Assembly: GCA_020718265.1 (NCBI GenBank)
Contig: DYSM01000023.1
Location: forward strand, 1 to 17,980
Reading direction: 5' to 3'
Length of the DNA: 17,980 bases
Source: Draconibacterium orientale
GTDB lineage: Bacteria > Bacteroidota > Bacteroidia > Bacteroidales > JAADGE01
Each line of letters opens with the position of its first letter. Position 1 is the stretch's first letter. A model generated the notes under the pieces. That model was not told where the DNA came from and made no database searches. It saw only the letters and a program-made list of their open reading frames with translations. Positions 6,608-15,820 of the stretch are shown piece by piece. Both the position numbers and the translations under genes were made by a program.

Positions 6608-7129
6608 ATGAAACGAGAAGATAAAGGTAAAATCATTGAAACTCTTGCAGCGCAAATTAAAGAAAGCAGCCATTTTTATGTCGCAGACATTGCCGGCTTA
6701 GATGCTGCACAAACAACGGAATTAAGACGAGAATGCTTCAGAAACAACATTAAATTGGTTGTCGCTAAAAACACACTTTTTCAAAAAGCTATTGAAAAAT
6801 CAGGAAAAGATATTCAAGGCTTTGAGAAAATTTTGGCAGGACCAACTTCAGTTATGTTCACAGAAGTATCTAACGCACCCGCTAAATTGATAAAAGAATT
6901 TCGTAGAAGAGGCGAAAAACCAATTCTTAAGGGAGCTTTCGTAGAAGATGATGTGTATGTAGGAGACGACCAGCTTGATTCGTTGGTTGCTGTAAAATCT
7001 AAATCCGAACTTATCGCCGACGTTATGGCGATGTTGCAAACTCCGATCCGAAATGTTATCGGTGCATTGCAATCCGGCGGCAATACCATCACCGGAGTAT
7101 TAAAAACATTAGAAGAAAAAAAATCGTAA
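6608..7129 (+). CDS. rplJ: Ribosomal protein uL10
   Basis: A 173-residue L10 that anchors L7/L12 dimers to the ribosome. The N-terminal rRNA-binding domain (about 1-130) includes FYVADIAGLDAAQTTELRREC and the VVAKNTLFQKAI segment. The C-terminal helix (about 135-172) that carries bL12 dimers is present. The length is typical. It starts 9 bp after rplA stops, suggesting translational coupling, and rplL follows after 23 bp. Control by the L10-L12 complex, if present, would need a site inside the rplA coding end. Confidence 0.96.
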   Translation: MKREDKGKIIETLAAQIKESSHFYVADIAGLDAAQTTELRRECFRNNIKLVVAKNTLFQKAIEKSGKDIQGFEKILAGPTSVMFTEVSNAPAKLIKEFRRRGEKPILKGAFVEDDVYVGDDQLDSLVAVKSKSELIADVMAMLQTPIRNVIGALQSGGNTITGVLKTLEEKKS

Positions 7130-7152
7130 TTTAAATCGTAAATTTTATCAAA

Positions 7153-7533
7153 ATGGCAGACTTAAAGGCATTTGCAGAACAATTAGTTAACTTAACAGTT
7201 AAAGAAGTTAAAGAATTAGCCGATATTTTAAAAAATGAGTACGGTATTGAACCCGCAGCAGCAGCAGTAGCAGTAGCAGCAAGCTCAGGCGGCGGAGCTG
7301 ATACAGCAGCAGCAGTAGAAAAAACGGAATTTGATGTTATCTTGAAAGCAGCAGGCGACAAAAAGTTGCAAATTGTTAAAAAGGTAAAAGAACTTACCGG
7401 AATTGGTCTAAAAGAAGCAAAAGAACTCGTTGATTCAGCTCCGGCAACATTGAAGGAGAAGGTATCTAAACAAGAAGCTGAAGCTCTGAAAGCAGAGCTA
7501 GAAGCAGACGGTGCCGAAGTTGAAATAAAATAA
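7153..7533 (+). CDS. rplL: Ribosomal protein bL12 (L7/L12)
   Basis: A 126-residue acidic stalk protein that recruits and stimulates translational GTPases. The N-terminal dimerisation helices (1-32) are followed by a flexible alanine- and glycine-rich hinge (about 34-56), encoded by a run of GCA codons. The globular C-terminal domain includes EKTEFDVILKAAGDKKLQIVK split across its two core motifs and GIGLKEAKELVD (84-95), the factor-binding face. bL12 is needed in four to six copies per ribosome, more than other products of this operon. The hairpin just downstream would help keep rpoB expression lower. Confidence 0.97.
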   Translation: MADLKAFAEQLVNLTVKEVKELADILKNEYGIEPAAAAVAVAASSGGGADTAAAVEKTEFDVILKAAGDKKLQIVKKVKELTGIGLKEAKELVDSAPATLKEKVSKQEAEALKAELEADGAEVEIK

Positions 7534-7556
7534 GCACTGTTAATCAGGCAGATACA

Positions 7557-7590
7557 GGTTTAGGGTTATGGAAATAGCTCTAAACCTTTT
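7557..7590 (+). terminator. Attenuator-like hairpin between rplL and rpoB
   Basis: GGTTTAGGGTTA (7557-7568) and TAGCTCTAAACC (7575-7586) form a 12-bp stem, including two G-U pairs, around the loop TGGAAA. TTTT (7587-7590) and then ATTG follow. The shape is that of an intrinsic terminator with a short T-tract. As rpoB has no obvious promoter of its own here, it probably acts as a partial terminator, like the rplL-rpoB attenuator of E. coli. Confidence 0.7.
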
Positions 7591-7602
7591 ATTGTAAAAG
7601 GC

Positions 7603-7619
7603 TTAGGCTTAATACCTAA
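7603..7619 (+). other. Small hairpin in the rpoB leader
   Basis: TTAGG (7603-7607) and CCTAA (7615-7619) can pair in a 5-bp stem with a 7-nt loop, 31 nt before the rpoB start. It is short and may be fortuitous. It is recorded because it follows directly on the attenuator hairpin. Confidence 0.3.
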
Positions 7620-7649
7620 CAAATTCAAAATAACATTAATACTTCAACG

Positions 7650-10600
7650 ATGTCATTCGAGAACGAAAGAATTAATTTTGCTTCAGAACGAGTCTTATTG
7701 GATTATCCCGATTTTCTCGAAATTCAACTGAAGTCGTTCAAGGAATTTTTTCAAATTAACACTACTGCCGAGGAGCGCAGAGAAGAAGAACTACACCAAG
7801 TTTTTCTTGAAAATTTCCCAATCACTGATACACGAAATAATTTTGAACTCTCTTTTCTTGATTATTCGTTCGACCCGCCCAGATACTCTATTGACGAGTG
7901 TATAGAACGTGGGCTTACTTATAGTGTGCCTTTCCGTGCAAAACTTAAACTCGAATGTAACGACCCTGAGCATGAGGATTTTGATACTGTAATTCAAGAT
8001 GTGTATCTTGGAACAGTACCTTACATGACCCCGAGCGGAACCTTTGTTATCAACGGAGCCGAGCGTGTTGTGGTTTCACAGTTGCATCGTTCGCCCGGCG
8101 TATTTTTTAGCCAAAGTTTACATGCAAACGGCACAAAATTGTATTCTGCTCGCATTATTCCGTTCAAAGGTTCCTGGATAGAATTTGCCACAGACATTAA
8201 TAATGTCATGTATGCTTACATTGACAGAAAGAAAAAATTACCGGTTACAACCTTGTTAAGGGCTATCGGTTTTGAATCCGATAAAGAAATTTTAGAAATA
8301 TTCGGACTTGCAGACGAAATAAAAGTAAGTAAAGCGAACTTAAAAAAAGTTGTCGGTCGAAAATTAGCGGCTCGTGTTTTAAAATCTTGGGTCGAAGATT
8401 TCGTAGACGAAGATACCGGAGAAGTTGTTTCTATTGAACGAAACGAAGTGATTATTGACAGAGAGACAGTTCTTGAAGAGCATCATATCGAACATATTGT
8501 CGACTCGCAAGAACAAACAATTTTGCTTCATAAAGAAGCCGAAAATGCAATTGATTACGCTATTATATATAGTACATTACAGAAAGATCCGTGCAATTCT
8601 GAAAAAGAAGCTGTTCTACACATCTATAGACAATTGCGTAACGCGGAGCCACCTGATGAATCGACAGCTCGTGAGGTTATTGATAACCTGTTTTTCTCTG
8701 ATAAACGCTACGATTTAGGAGAGGTTGGTCGTCATAAAATCAACAAAAAATTAGAATTAAATATTGATGTCAACGTCCGGATTCTTACAAAAGACGACAT
8801 CATAGCTATTATAAAACATTTGATTCAACTCATCAACTCCAAAACGGATGTCGATGATATTGACCATTTGAGTAACAGACGTGTAAGAACTGTCGGCGAA
8901 CAGCTTTCGAGCCAGTTTAGCGTAGGGCTTGCTCGTATGGCGAGAACCATTCGCGAACGTATGAATGTCCGTGATAATGAAGTGTTTACACCTATTGATT
9001 TGATTAATGCAAAGACATTGTCTTCTGTTATTAATTCGTTCTTTGGAACAAACCAACTTTCGCAATTCATGGATCAAACCAATCCGCTTGCAGAAATGAC
9101 ACACAAACGTCGTTTGTCTGCGCTCGGTCCGGGTGGTTTGTCTCGTGAGCGTGCAGGCTTCGAGGTACGCGACGTTCATTATACGCATTACGGACGTTTA
9201 TGCCCGATTGAAACACCCGAAGGTCCGAACATTGGCTTAATCTCATCACTTTGCGTTTTTGCTAAAATAAACAGTCTCGGATTTATTGAAACACCATATC
9301 GAAAAGTAGAAGCGGGTCGCGTGGATTTAACTACCGAAGGCGTAAAATATTTAAGCGCAGAAGAAGAAGCTGAACTCGTAATCGCACAAGCAAATGCTCA
9401 AATTGATGCACTCGGAAATTTCGTAAACCCGCGTGTTCAATCCCGATTACAAGGCGATTTCCCTTTTAGCGAGAAAGAGCAAGTCCACATGATGGACGTT
9501 GCGCCAAACCAAATCGCGTCCATAGCAGCATCGCTCATTCCATTCTTAGAGCATGACGATGCGAACCGCGCGCTCATGGGGTCTAACATGATGCGCCAAG
9601 CGGTGCCGTTGTTAGTGCCCGAAGCTCCGATTGTCGGAACCGGAATCGAACCAATGGTAGCACGGGATACACGTTCTATGCTTGTTGCCGAAGGCGAAGG
9701 TGTGATTGAATATGTGGACGGTGATGAAATTCTAATTCGTTACGAACGCTCTGAGGATGAGAGGTTTGTAAGTTTTGAAGACGATGTTGTTCGTTATGTT
9801 ATTCCAAAATTCAGAAAAACAAATCAAAGTACCTGTTTGACATTAAGCCCGATTGTAAAAAAAGGACAAAAAGTAACCACAGGACAGATATTAACTGACG
9901 GTTATTCGACCGAAATGGGCGAGCTTGCACTCGGTAAAAATCTGAAAGTAGCATTCATGCCTTGGAAAGGATATAATTTTGAGGACGCAATTGTGATTTC
10001 GGAACGTGTTGTGCGAGAAGACATCTTTACATCTTTACACATCGAAGAACATATTCTTGAAGTGCGTGATACTAAGCGCGGTATGGAAGAGCTTACACCT
10101 GATATCCCGAACGTTAGCGAAGATGCCACCAGAAATCTTGACGAAAATGGTATAATTCGTATCGGCGCACATGTGAAGCCGGGCGATATCTTGATAGGAA
10201 AAATTACGCCAAAAGGAGAATCAGATCCGTCCCCGGAAGAAAAATTGTTACGTGCAATTTTTGGAGACAAAGCCGGCGATGTTAAAGATGCGTCTTTGAA
10301 GGCTTCGCCCTCACTTTTCGGAACTGTAATTGAAAAACGCCTGTTCTCGCGTTCAATGAAAACCAGAAAAGGTAAAAATGCGGAGAAACCTCTGATTGAA
10401 AAAATTGAAGCGGAACAAAATCGAGCCGTAAACACTTTGAACGAACGCTTGATTGACAAATTGTTCAATATGCTTAACGGAAAAGTTTCCCAAGGTGTAA
10501 AAGATACTCTCAATCAGGAAATTATTGAAAAAGGAAAAAAATTTACTTTAAAAGATTTGCAAAGGATAGACTACCTATCTGTAAATGCAGATAAGTGGAC

Positions 10601-11456
10601 AACAGACAAAGATAAAAATGATTTAATTAAACGATTGATACATAATTATGTCATAAAGTTTAAAGAAATCGACAGCGAGTTTAAGCGACGCAAATATAAC
10701 ATTTCTGTCGGAGATGAATTACCGATTGGTATTGTTCAGCTTGCAAAAGTTTATATCGCAAAAAAACGAAAAGTTAAGGTTGGCGATAAGATGGCAGGGC
10801 GTCACGGAAATAAAGGTATCGTTGCACGGATTGTGAAAGACGAAGACATGCCTTTCCTCGCTGACGGAATGCCTGTCGATATTGTGTTGAACCCGCTCGG
10901 TGTGCCTTCCCGTATGAACCTCGGACAAATTTATGAGTCCGTTCTTGGATGGGCAGGCAAAGAACTTGGCGTGAAATTTTTTACTCCGATTTTCGACGGT
11001 GCATCGTTACAACAAATCAATGATTACACTGACAAAGCCGGCGTGCCCCGCTTTGGTAAATCATATTTGTACGACGGCGGAACAGGCGAACGCTTTGACC
11101 AGCCGGCAACAGTAGGCGTGATTTATATGTTGAAACTTGGGCACATGGTGGACGACAAAATGCACGCACGTTCCATCGGACCTTACTCGCTCATCACGCA
11201 ACAACCACTTGGAGGTAAAGCACAGTTCGGCGGACAGCGTTTCGGTGAAATGGAAGTGTGGGCACTTGAAGCATTCGGTGCTGCCAACATTTTGCAAGAA
11301 ATGCTTACCGTAAAATCCGATGATGTTGTGGGAAGAGCGAAAGCTTATGAAGCAATTGTCAAAGGCGACCCATTTCCGGAACCCGGTGTGCCCGAGTCGT
11401 TCAACGTATTGTTGCACGAACTTCGTGGACTCGGTTTGAGCGTATCGCTCGATTAA
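7650..11456 (+). CDS. rpoB: RNA polymerase beta subunit
   Basis: A 1268-residue beta subunit forming one pincer of the core polymerase, with the rifamycin pocket and much of the active-site wall. The protrusion and lobe domains fill the first 400 residues. The rifampicin region starts near residue 466 and reads as wild type: Gln472, Asp475, His485, Arg488 and Ser490 stand for E. coli Q513, D516, H526, R529 and S531. Later come RFGEMEVWALEAFGAA and the C-terminal LLHELRGLGLSVSLD. The GDKMAGRHGNKG motif near residue 1048 belongs to the substrate-binding region. The ATG at 7650 gives the normal start and lacks a Shine-Dalgarno sequence. The gene follows rplL after 116 bp holding an attenuator-like hairpin. 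No frameshift or odd insertion was noticed. Confidence 0.98.
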   Translation: MSFENERINFASERVLLDYPDFLEIQLKSFKEFFQINTTAEERREEELHQVFLENFPITDTRNNFELSFLDYSFDPPRYSIDECIERGLTYSVPFRAKLKLECNDPEHEDFDTVIQDVYLGTVPYMTPSGTFVINGAERVVVSQLHRSPGVFFSQSLHANGTKLYSARIIPFKGSWIEFATDINNVMYAYIDRKKKLPVTTLLRAIGFESDKEILEIFGLADEIKVSKANLKKVVGRKLAARVLKSWVEDFVDEDTGEVVSIERNEVIIDRETVLEEHHIEHIVDSQEQTILLHKEAENAIDYAIIYSTLQKDPCNSEKEAVLHIYRQLRNAEPPDESTAREVIDNLFFSDKRYDLGEVGRHKINKKLELNIDVNVRILTKDDIIAIIKHLIQLINSKTDVDDIDHLSNRRVRTVGEQLSSQFSVGLARMARTIRERMNVRDNEVFTPIDLINAKTLSSVINSFFGTNQLSQFMDQTNPLAEMTHKRRLSALGPGGLSRERAGFEVRDVHYTHYGRLCPIETPEGPNIGLISSLCVFAKINSLGFIETPYRKVEAGRVDLTTEGVKYLSAEEEAELVIAQANAQIDALGNFVNPRVQSRLQGDFPFSEKEQVHMMDVAPNQIASIAASLIPFLEHDDANRALMGSNMMRQAVPLLVPEAPIVGTGIEPMVARDTRSMLVAEGEGVIEYVDGDEILIRYERSEDERFVSFEDDVVRYVIPKFRKTNQSTCLTLSPIVKKGQKVTTGQILTDGYSTEMGELALGKNLKVAFMPWKGYNFEDAIVISERVVREDIFTSLHIEEHILEVRDTKRGMEELTPDIPNVSEDATRNLDENGIIRIGAHVKPGDILIGKITPKGESDPSPEEKLLRAIFGDKAGDVKDASLKASPSLFGTVIEKRLFSRSMKTRKGKNAEKPLIEKIEAEQNRAVNTLNERLIDKLFNMLNGKVSQGVKDTLNQEIIEKGKKFTLKDLQRIDYLSVNADKWTTDKDKNDLIKRLIHNYVIKFKEIDSEFKRRKYNISVGDELPIGIVQLAKVYIAKKRKVKVGDKMAGRHGNKGIVARIVKDEDMPFLADGMPVDIVLNPLGVPSRMNLGQIYESVLGWAGKELGVKFFTPIFDGASLQQINDYTDKAGVPRFGKSYLYDGGTGERFDQPATVGVIYMLKLGHMVDDKMHARSIGPYSLITQQPLGGKAQFGGQRFGEMEVWALEAFGAANILQEMLTVKSDDVVGRAKAYEAIVKGDPFPEPGVPESFNVLLHELRGLGLSVSLD

Positions 11457-11466
11457 AAATACAGAA

Positions 11467-11493
11467 GGGAAGCGGGCTTTGTGCTCACTTCCC
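11467..11493 (+). other. Hairpin between rpoB and rpoC
   Basis: GGGAAG (11467-11472) pairs with CTTCCC (11488-11493). Inside it, GGGC pairs with GCTC, leaving one C-A mismatch between the two helices and the loop TTTGT. No T-tract follows (CAACTTTCT), so termination is unlikely. An RNA processing or stability element is more plausible. Confidence 0.55.
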
Positions 11494-11530
11494 CAACTTT
11501 CTATTGTGTATTTCATATTATTTAAGCAAT

Positions 11531-14500
11531 ATGGCATTCAGAAAAAGTAATAAAGCAAGCAGCAGTTTCTCTAAAATAACTATCAGCTTAGTTTCTCCGG
11601 AAGAAATTTTGGAACGCTCAAGCGGCGAAGTTTTAAAACCCGAAACAATTAATTATCGAACCTACAAACCTGAGCGTGACGGTCTTTTCTGCGAACGCAT
11701 TTTTGGACCCGTGAAGGATTACGAATGTCATTGCGGTAAATACAAACGTATTCGTTACAAAGGCATCGTTTGCGACCGTTGCGGGGTAGAAGTTACCGAG
11801 AAAAAAGTGCGTCGCGAACGCATGGGACATATTTCTCTGGTTGTTCCGGTTGCGCATATTTGGTATTTCCGTTCGTTGCCGAATAAAATCGGATATTTGC
11901 TCGGATTGTCCACCAAAAAATTAGATTCCGTAATTTATTATGAAAAATATGTTGTCATACAACCCGGTGTCAAAGATGCAGACGGAATCAAAGGTCTCGA
12001 TTTTCTGACGGAAGAGGAATATTTGAATATCTTAGATTCGCTTCCGCGAGAAAATCAAATGCTCGATGACTCAGACCCGAATAAATTCATCGCAAAGATG
12101 GGTGCTGAGGCTCTGTTCGACTTACTCGCACGCATCAATTTGGAAGATATGATGTACGATTTGCGCGACAAAGCGAATAAAGAAACGTCGCAACAACGTA
12201 AAAGCGATGCACTTAAGCGTTTGCAAGTTGTGAATGCGTTCCACAAATCGCAACATGTGAATAAGCCCGAACGTATGATTTTGAAAGTCGTTCCGGTTAT
12301 TCCGCCGGAATTGCGCCCGTTAGTACCGTTGGACGGCGGTCGTTTTGCTACATCAGACTTAAACGATTTATACAGAAGAGTTATCATTCGTAACAATCGT
12401 TTGAAACGACTTATTGAAATCAAAGCTCCCGAAGTTATTTTGCGTAATGAAAAACGTATGTTGCAGGAAGCTGTAGATTCGCTTTTCGACAATTCCCGCA
12501 AATCAAGTGCAGTAAAAACAGAAGCTAATCGTCCGCTTAAATCGTTGAGCGACAGCTTAAAGGGTAAGCAAGGACGTTTCCGTCAAAACTTACTCGGTAA
12601 ACGTGTAGATTATTCTGCGCGTTCGGTAATTGTTGTAGGACCCGAATTAAAAATGCACGAATGCGGTTTGCCGAAAGAAATGGCTGCCGAACTCTATAAA
12701 CCGTTTATCATCAGAAAATTGATAGAACGTGGTATTGTAAAAACAGTAAAATCTGCAAAAAAAATAATTGACAGACGTGATGCCGTTGTTTGGGATATTC
12801 TTGAAAATGTTTTAAAAGGACATCCTGTATTGCTGAATCGTGCTCCCACCTTGCACCGACTTGGTATTCAGGCATTTCAACCTAAATTGATAGAAGGTAA
12901 AGCTATTCAACTTCACCCGCTTGTTTGCACTGCGTTCAATGCCGACTTCGACGGAGACCAAATGGCGGTGCATTTGCCACTCGGAAATGCTGCAATTTTG
13001 GAAGCACAACTTCTCATGTTGGCATCTCACAATATTCTGAATCCTGCTAACGGCGCACCTATTACCGTTCCGTCCCAAGACATGGTTCTCGGATTATATT
13101 ATATAACAAAACAACGACGCACAACGCCCGAACGCAAAGTGAAAGGCGAAGGTCTGATGTTTTATTCGACGGAAGAAGCTATTATCGCGTACAACGAAAA
13201 GGCGGTCGAATTGCACGCAATTGTAAAATTAATGCGTAAAGGTAAGTTGATAGAAACTTCTGTCGGTCGAATTATTTTCAATCAATTTGTACCCGACGAA
13301 GTTGGTTATATTAACGAAATTTTGACCAAAAAAGCTTTGCGTGATATTATCGGCGATGTACTTACTCGATGCGGTATGGCAAAAGCTGCCGATTTCTTGG
13401 ACGATATTAAAGCCTTGGGATACAAAATGGCATTTGAAGGCGGATTGTCTTTCAATCTGGACGACATTATTATTCCGACTGCAAAAAAAGAAATGATTGC
13501 CGAAGGCTATCTTCAGGTTGAAGAGGTTATTGAAAACTTCCATGCCGGTGTAATCGCAAATAACGAACGTTACAACCAAATTATTGATATTTGGACACAT
13601 ACAAATGCTAGACTCACGCACACTGTTATGACTGAGTTAAGCTCTGATAACCAAGGATTTAACTCTGTATTTATGATGTTAGATTCCGGCGCACGGGGCT
13701 CGCGCGAGCAAATTCGTCAGCTCTCCGGAATGCGGGGTTTGATGGCGAAACCACAAAAATCAGGAGCAACCGGCGGACAAATTATTGAAAACCCGATTTT
13801 ATCAAACTTCAAGGAAGGACTTTCCGTTTTGGAATACTTCATTTCGACCCACGGTGCTCGTAAAGGTTTGGCTGATACGGCTTTGAAAACAGCCGATGCC
13901 GGATATTTAACGCGTCGTTTGGTGGATGTTGCTCAAGATGTCGTAATTACTGAGGTCGATTGCGGAACGTTGCGCGGATTAAATGCATCTGCCATTATGG
14001 CAAAGGACGAAATCGTGCAAACACTATACGAGCGCATACTCGGACGAACTTCCGTGCATGATGTGTATCATCCGAGCACAGGCAAAATCATTGTTTATTC
14101 GGGTGATCAAATAACGGAAGATGTTGCGAAAGTGATAGAAGAATCGCCGATTGAAGAAGTTGAAATTCGTTCGGTATTGACTTGCGAAACACAACAAGGT
14201 GTGTGTGCAAAATGCTACGGACGTAATTTGGCTTCCGGTAAAATGGTTCAAGCAGGTGAGGCTGTGGGAGTTATTGCAGCACAGTCCATCGGAGAACCGG
14301 GAACTCAGTTAACGCTTCGAACGTTCCACGTTGGAGGTGTTGCCGGCGGTTCTGCAGCAGAAAACAGCATTGTTGCAAAATATTCCGGTATTGCTAAATT
14401 CGAGGAGTTGAGAACAGTTCTTGCCGAAAAAGAGGACGGTGATGTGCATGTGGTCGTAAGTCGTATGGCTGAATTAAAACTTTACGATGAAAATACGAAT

Positions 14501-15769
14501 ATACAAGTTACCAGCTACTCAATCCCTTATGGTTCAAAATTGTATTTTACAGAAGGCTCAAAAGTAACACGCGGTGACCTCATTTGCGAATGGGATCCGT
14601 ATAATGCCTTGATTGTTACGGAGTTCTCAGGTAAAATTGAATTCATACAGTTAGTTGAAGGTGTAACGTTTAAAATCGAAAAAGACGAGCAAACCAACTA
14701 CGTTGAGAAAGTCGTAATCGAATCAAAAGATAAAACTAAAAACCCCGAAATCGGTATCACCAACGAATCAGGAGAACTTGTGATGGCTTACAGTTTACCT
14801 GCCGGCGCACACATTTCTGTTGAACACGGTACGGCAATCCGCATTGGAGATATCATTGCAAAAATTCCGCGTAACGCAGGAACAGCCGGCGACATCACGG
14901 GAGGTTTACCACGAGTTACCGAACTTTTTGAAGCTCGTAACCCATCAAATCCCGCTACAGTTTCTGAAATTGACGGAATTGTTGAGTTTGCAAAAATTAA
15001 ACGCGGTAAAAAAGAAGTTGTAGTACGCTCAAAAACCGGCGAAGAGATGAAATATCTCGTAGCAATGTCGAAACAAATTTTGGTTCAACCCGGCGATTAT
15101 GTAAAAGCGGGTATGCCATTGTCCGACGGTGCAGTTACGCCTTCCGATATTCTTGCAATTAAAGGACCGACCAAAGTTCAGGAGTATATCGTGAATGAAG
15201 TTCAGGAAGTTTACCGACTGCAAGGTGTAAAAATTAACGACAAACATTTTGAAGTCATTGTTCGACAAATGATGAAAAAAGTGCTCATCGAAGAACCGGG
15301 CGATACGCTTTTCCGTGAAAAGCAAATTGTGGATAAATGGGATTTCCGTGAGGCAAATGATGCAATTTTTGGCATGAAATTTATTGAAGAATCCGGCGAT
15401 TCCACGAAGTTGAAACCCGGACAAATCGTGTCGGCTCGTCGTTTGCGCGATGAAAATTCAATGCTGAAACGTAAAGATTTGAAGGAAGTTACGGCTCGTG
15501 ATGCCGAACCTGCAACGTCGAGTCCAATCTTGCAAGGTATTACGCGCGCCGCGCTGCAAACGAAGAGTTTCATGTCTGCCGCATCGTTCCAAGAAACGAC
15601 CAAAGTTTTAAACATGGCTGCTATCAGCGGCGATGTGGACGAACTTATCGGTTTGAAGGAAAATGTAATTGTCGGACACAAAATTCCGGCGGGAACTGGT
15701 ATCCGAAAATATCAAAAGATAAAAGTCGGACAAGAAATGTACGAATCGCATCACAACAAAGGTAATTAG
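11531..15769 (+). CDS. rpoC: RNA polymerase beta-prime subunit
   Basis: A 1412-residue beta-prime subunit carrying the catalytic centre and clamp. The N-terminal zinc site is Cys66, Cys68, Cys81 and Cys84 (CHCGK ... CDRCG). The Mg-binding loop NADFDGDQ gives Asp472, Asp474 and Asp476. The second zinc site is formed by the cysteine of VDCGTLRG with those of LTCETQQGVCAKCYGR. The trigger loop region (GEAVGVIAAQSIGEPGTQLTLRTFH, in two overlapping stretches) and the C-terminal YQKIKVGQEM-type end are present. A TTG at 11504 is in frame upstream, but the ATG at 11531 gives the MAFRKSNK start shared by Bacteroidota proteins, so it is preferred. A clear terminator follows 10 bp after the stop. Confidence 0.97.
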   Translation: MAFRKSNKASSSFSKITISLVSPEEILERSSGEVLKPETINYRTYKPERDGLFCERIFGPVKDYECHCGKYKRIRYKGIVCDRCGVEVTEKKVRRERMGHISLVVPVAHIWYFRSLPNKIGYLLGLSTKKLDSVIYYEKYVVIQPGVKDADGIKGLDFLTEEEYLNILDSLPRENQMLDDSDPNKFIAKMGAEALFDLLARINLEDMMYDLRDKANKETSQQRKSDALKRLQVVNAFHKSQHVNKPERMILKVVPVIPPELRPLVPLDGGRFATSDLNDLYRRVIIRNNRLKRLIEIKAPEVILRNEKRMLQEAVDSLFDNSRKSSAVKTEANRPLKSLSDSLKGKQGRFRQNLLGKRVDYSARSVIVVGPELKMHECGLPKEMAAELYKPFIIRKLIERGIVKTVKSAKKIIDRRDAVVWDILENVLKGHPVLLNRAPTLHRLGIQAFQPKLIEGKAIQLHPLVCTAFNADFDGDQMAVHLPLGNAAILEAQLLMLASHNILNPANGAPITVPSQDMVLGLYYITKQRRTTPERKVKGEGLMFYSTEEAIIAYNEKAVELHAIVKLMRKGKLIETSVGRIIFNQFVPDEVGYINEILTKKALRDIIGDVLTRCGMAKAADFLDDIKALGYKMAFEGGLSFNLDDIIIPTAKKEMIAEGYLQVEEVIENFHAGVIANNERYNQIIDIWTHTNARLTHTVMTELSSDNQGFNSVFMMLDSGARGSREQIRQLSGMRGLMAKPQKSGATGGQIIENPILSNFKEGLSVLEYFISTHGARKGLADTALKTADAGYLTRRLVDVAQDVVITEVDCGTLRGLNASAIMAKDEIVQTLYERILGRTSVHDVYHPSTGKIIVYSGDQITEDVAKVIEESPIEEVEIRSVLTCETQQGVCAKCYGRNLASGKMVQAGEAVGVIAAQSIGEPGTQLTLRTFHVGGVAGGSAAENSIVAKYSGIAKFEELRTVLAEKEDGDVHVVVSRMAELKLYDENTNIQVTSYSIPYGSKLYFTEGSKVTRGDLICEWDPYNALIVTEFSGKIEFIQLVEGVTFKIEKDEQTNYVEKVVIESKDKTKNPEIGITNESGELVMAYSLPAGAHISVEHGTAIRIGDIIAKIPRNAGTAGDITGGLPRVTELFEARNPSNPATVSEIDGIVEFAKIKRGKKEVVVRSKTGEEMKYLVAMSKQILVQPGDYVKAGMPLSDGAVTPSDILAIKGPTKVQEYIVNEVQEVYRLQGVKINDKHFEVIVRQMMKKVLIEEPGDTLFREKQIVDKWDFREANDAIFGMKFIEESGDSTKLKPGQIVSARRLRDENSMLKRKDLKEVTARDAEPATSSPILQGITRAALQTKSFMSAASFQETTKVLNMAAISGDVDELIGLKENVIVGHKIPAGTGIRKYQKIKVGQEMYESHHNKGN

Positions 15770-15779
15770 TCTCTAACAT

Positions 15780-15809
15780 AGTCCGTAGCAATGTGTTACG
15801 GACTTTTTT
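15780..15809 (+). terminator. Rho-independent terminator after rpoC
   Basis: AGTCCGTA (15780-15787) pairs perfectly with TACGGACT (15797-15804) around the 9-nt loop GCAATGTGT, followed by a run of six T (15804-15809). This is the best intrinsic terminator in the window. It begins 10 bp after the rpoC stop and ends the tRNA-tuf-rpoBC transcription unit. Confidence 0.85.
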
Positions 15810-15820
15810 ATTTCAACAAA

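Noticed and set aside
9045..9125. Rifampicin-resistance change in rpoB
   Set aside because: The main resistance positions (E. coli L511, Q513, D516, H526, R529, S531, L533) all have the wild-type residue.
9902..10513. 203-codon minus-strand frame inside rpoB
   Set aside because: Long antisense frames arise by chance in conserved genes with biased codons. The rpoB frame is certain, and the antisense product shows no family motif.
11061..11537. 158-codon minus-strand frame across the rpoB-rpoC junction
   Set aside because: It runs antisense to the strongly conserved rpoB end and the junction hairpin, with no recognisable motif.
15791..15820. Earlier ATG for DUF3467 adding ten residues
   Set aside because: It lies in the loop of the rpoC terminator and the added residues are encoded by the hairpin and T-tract.
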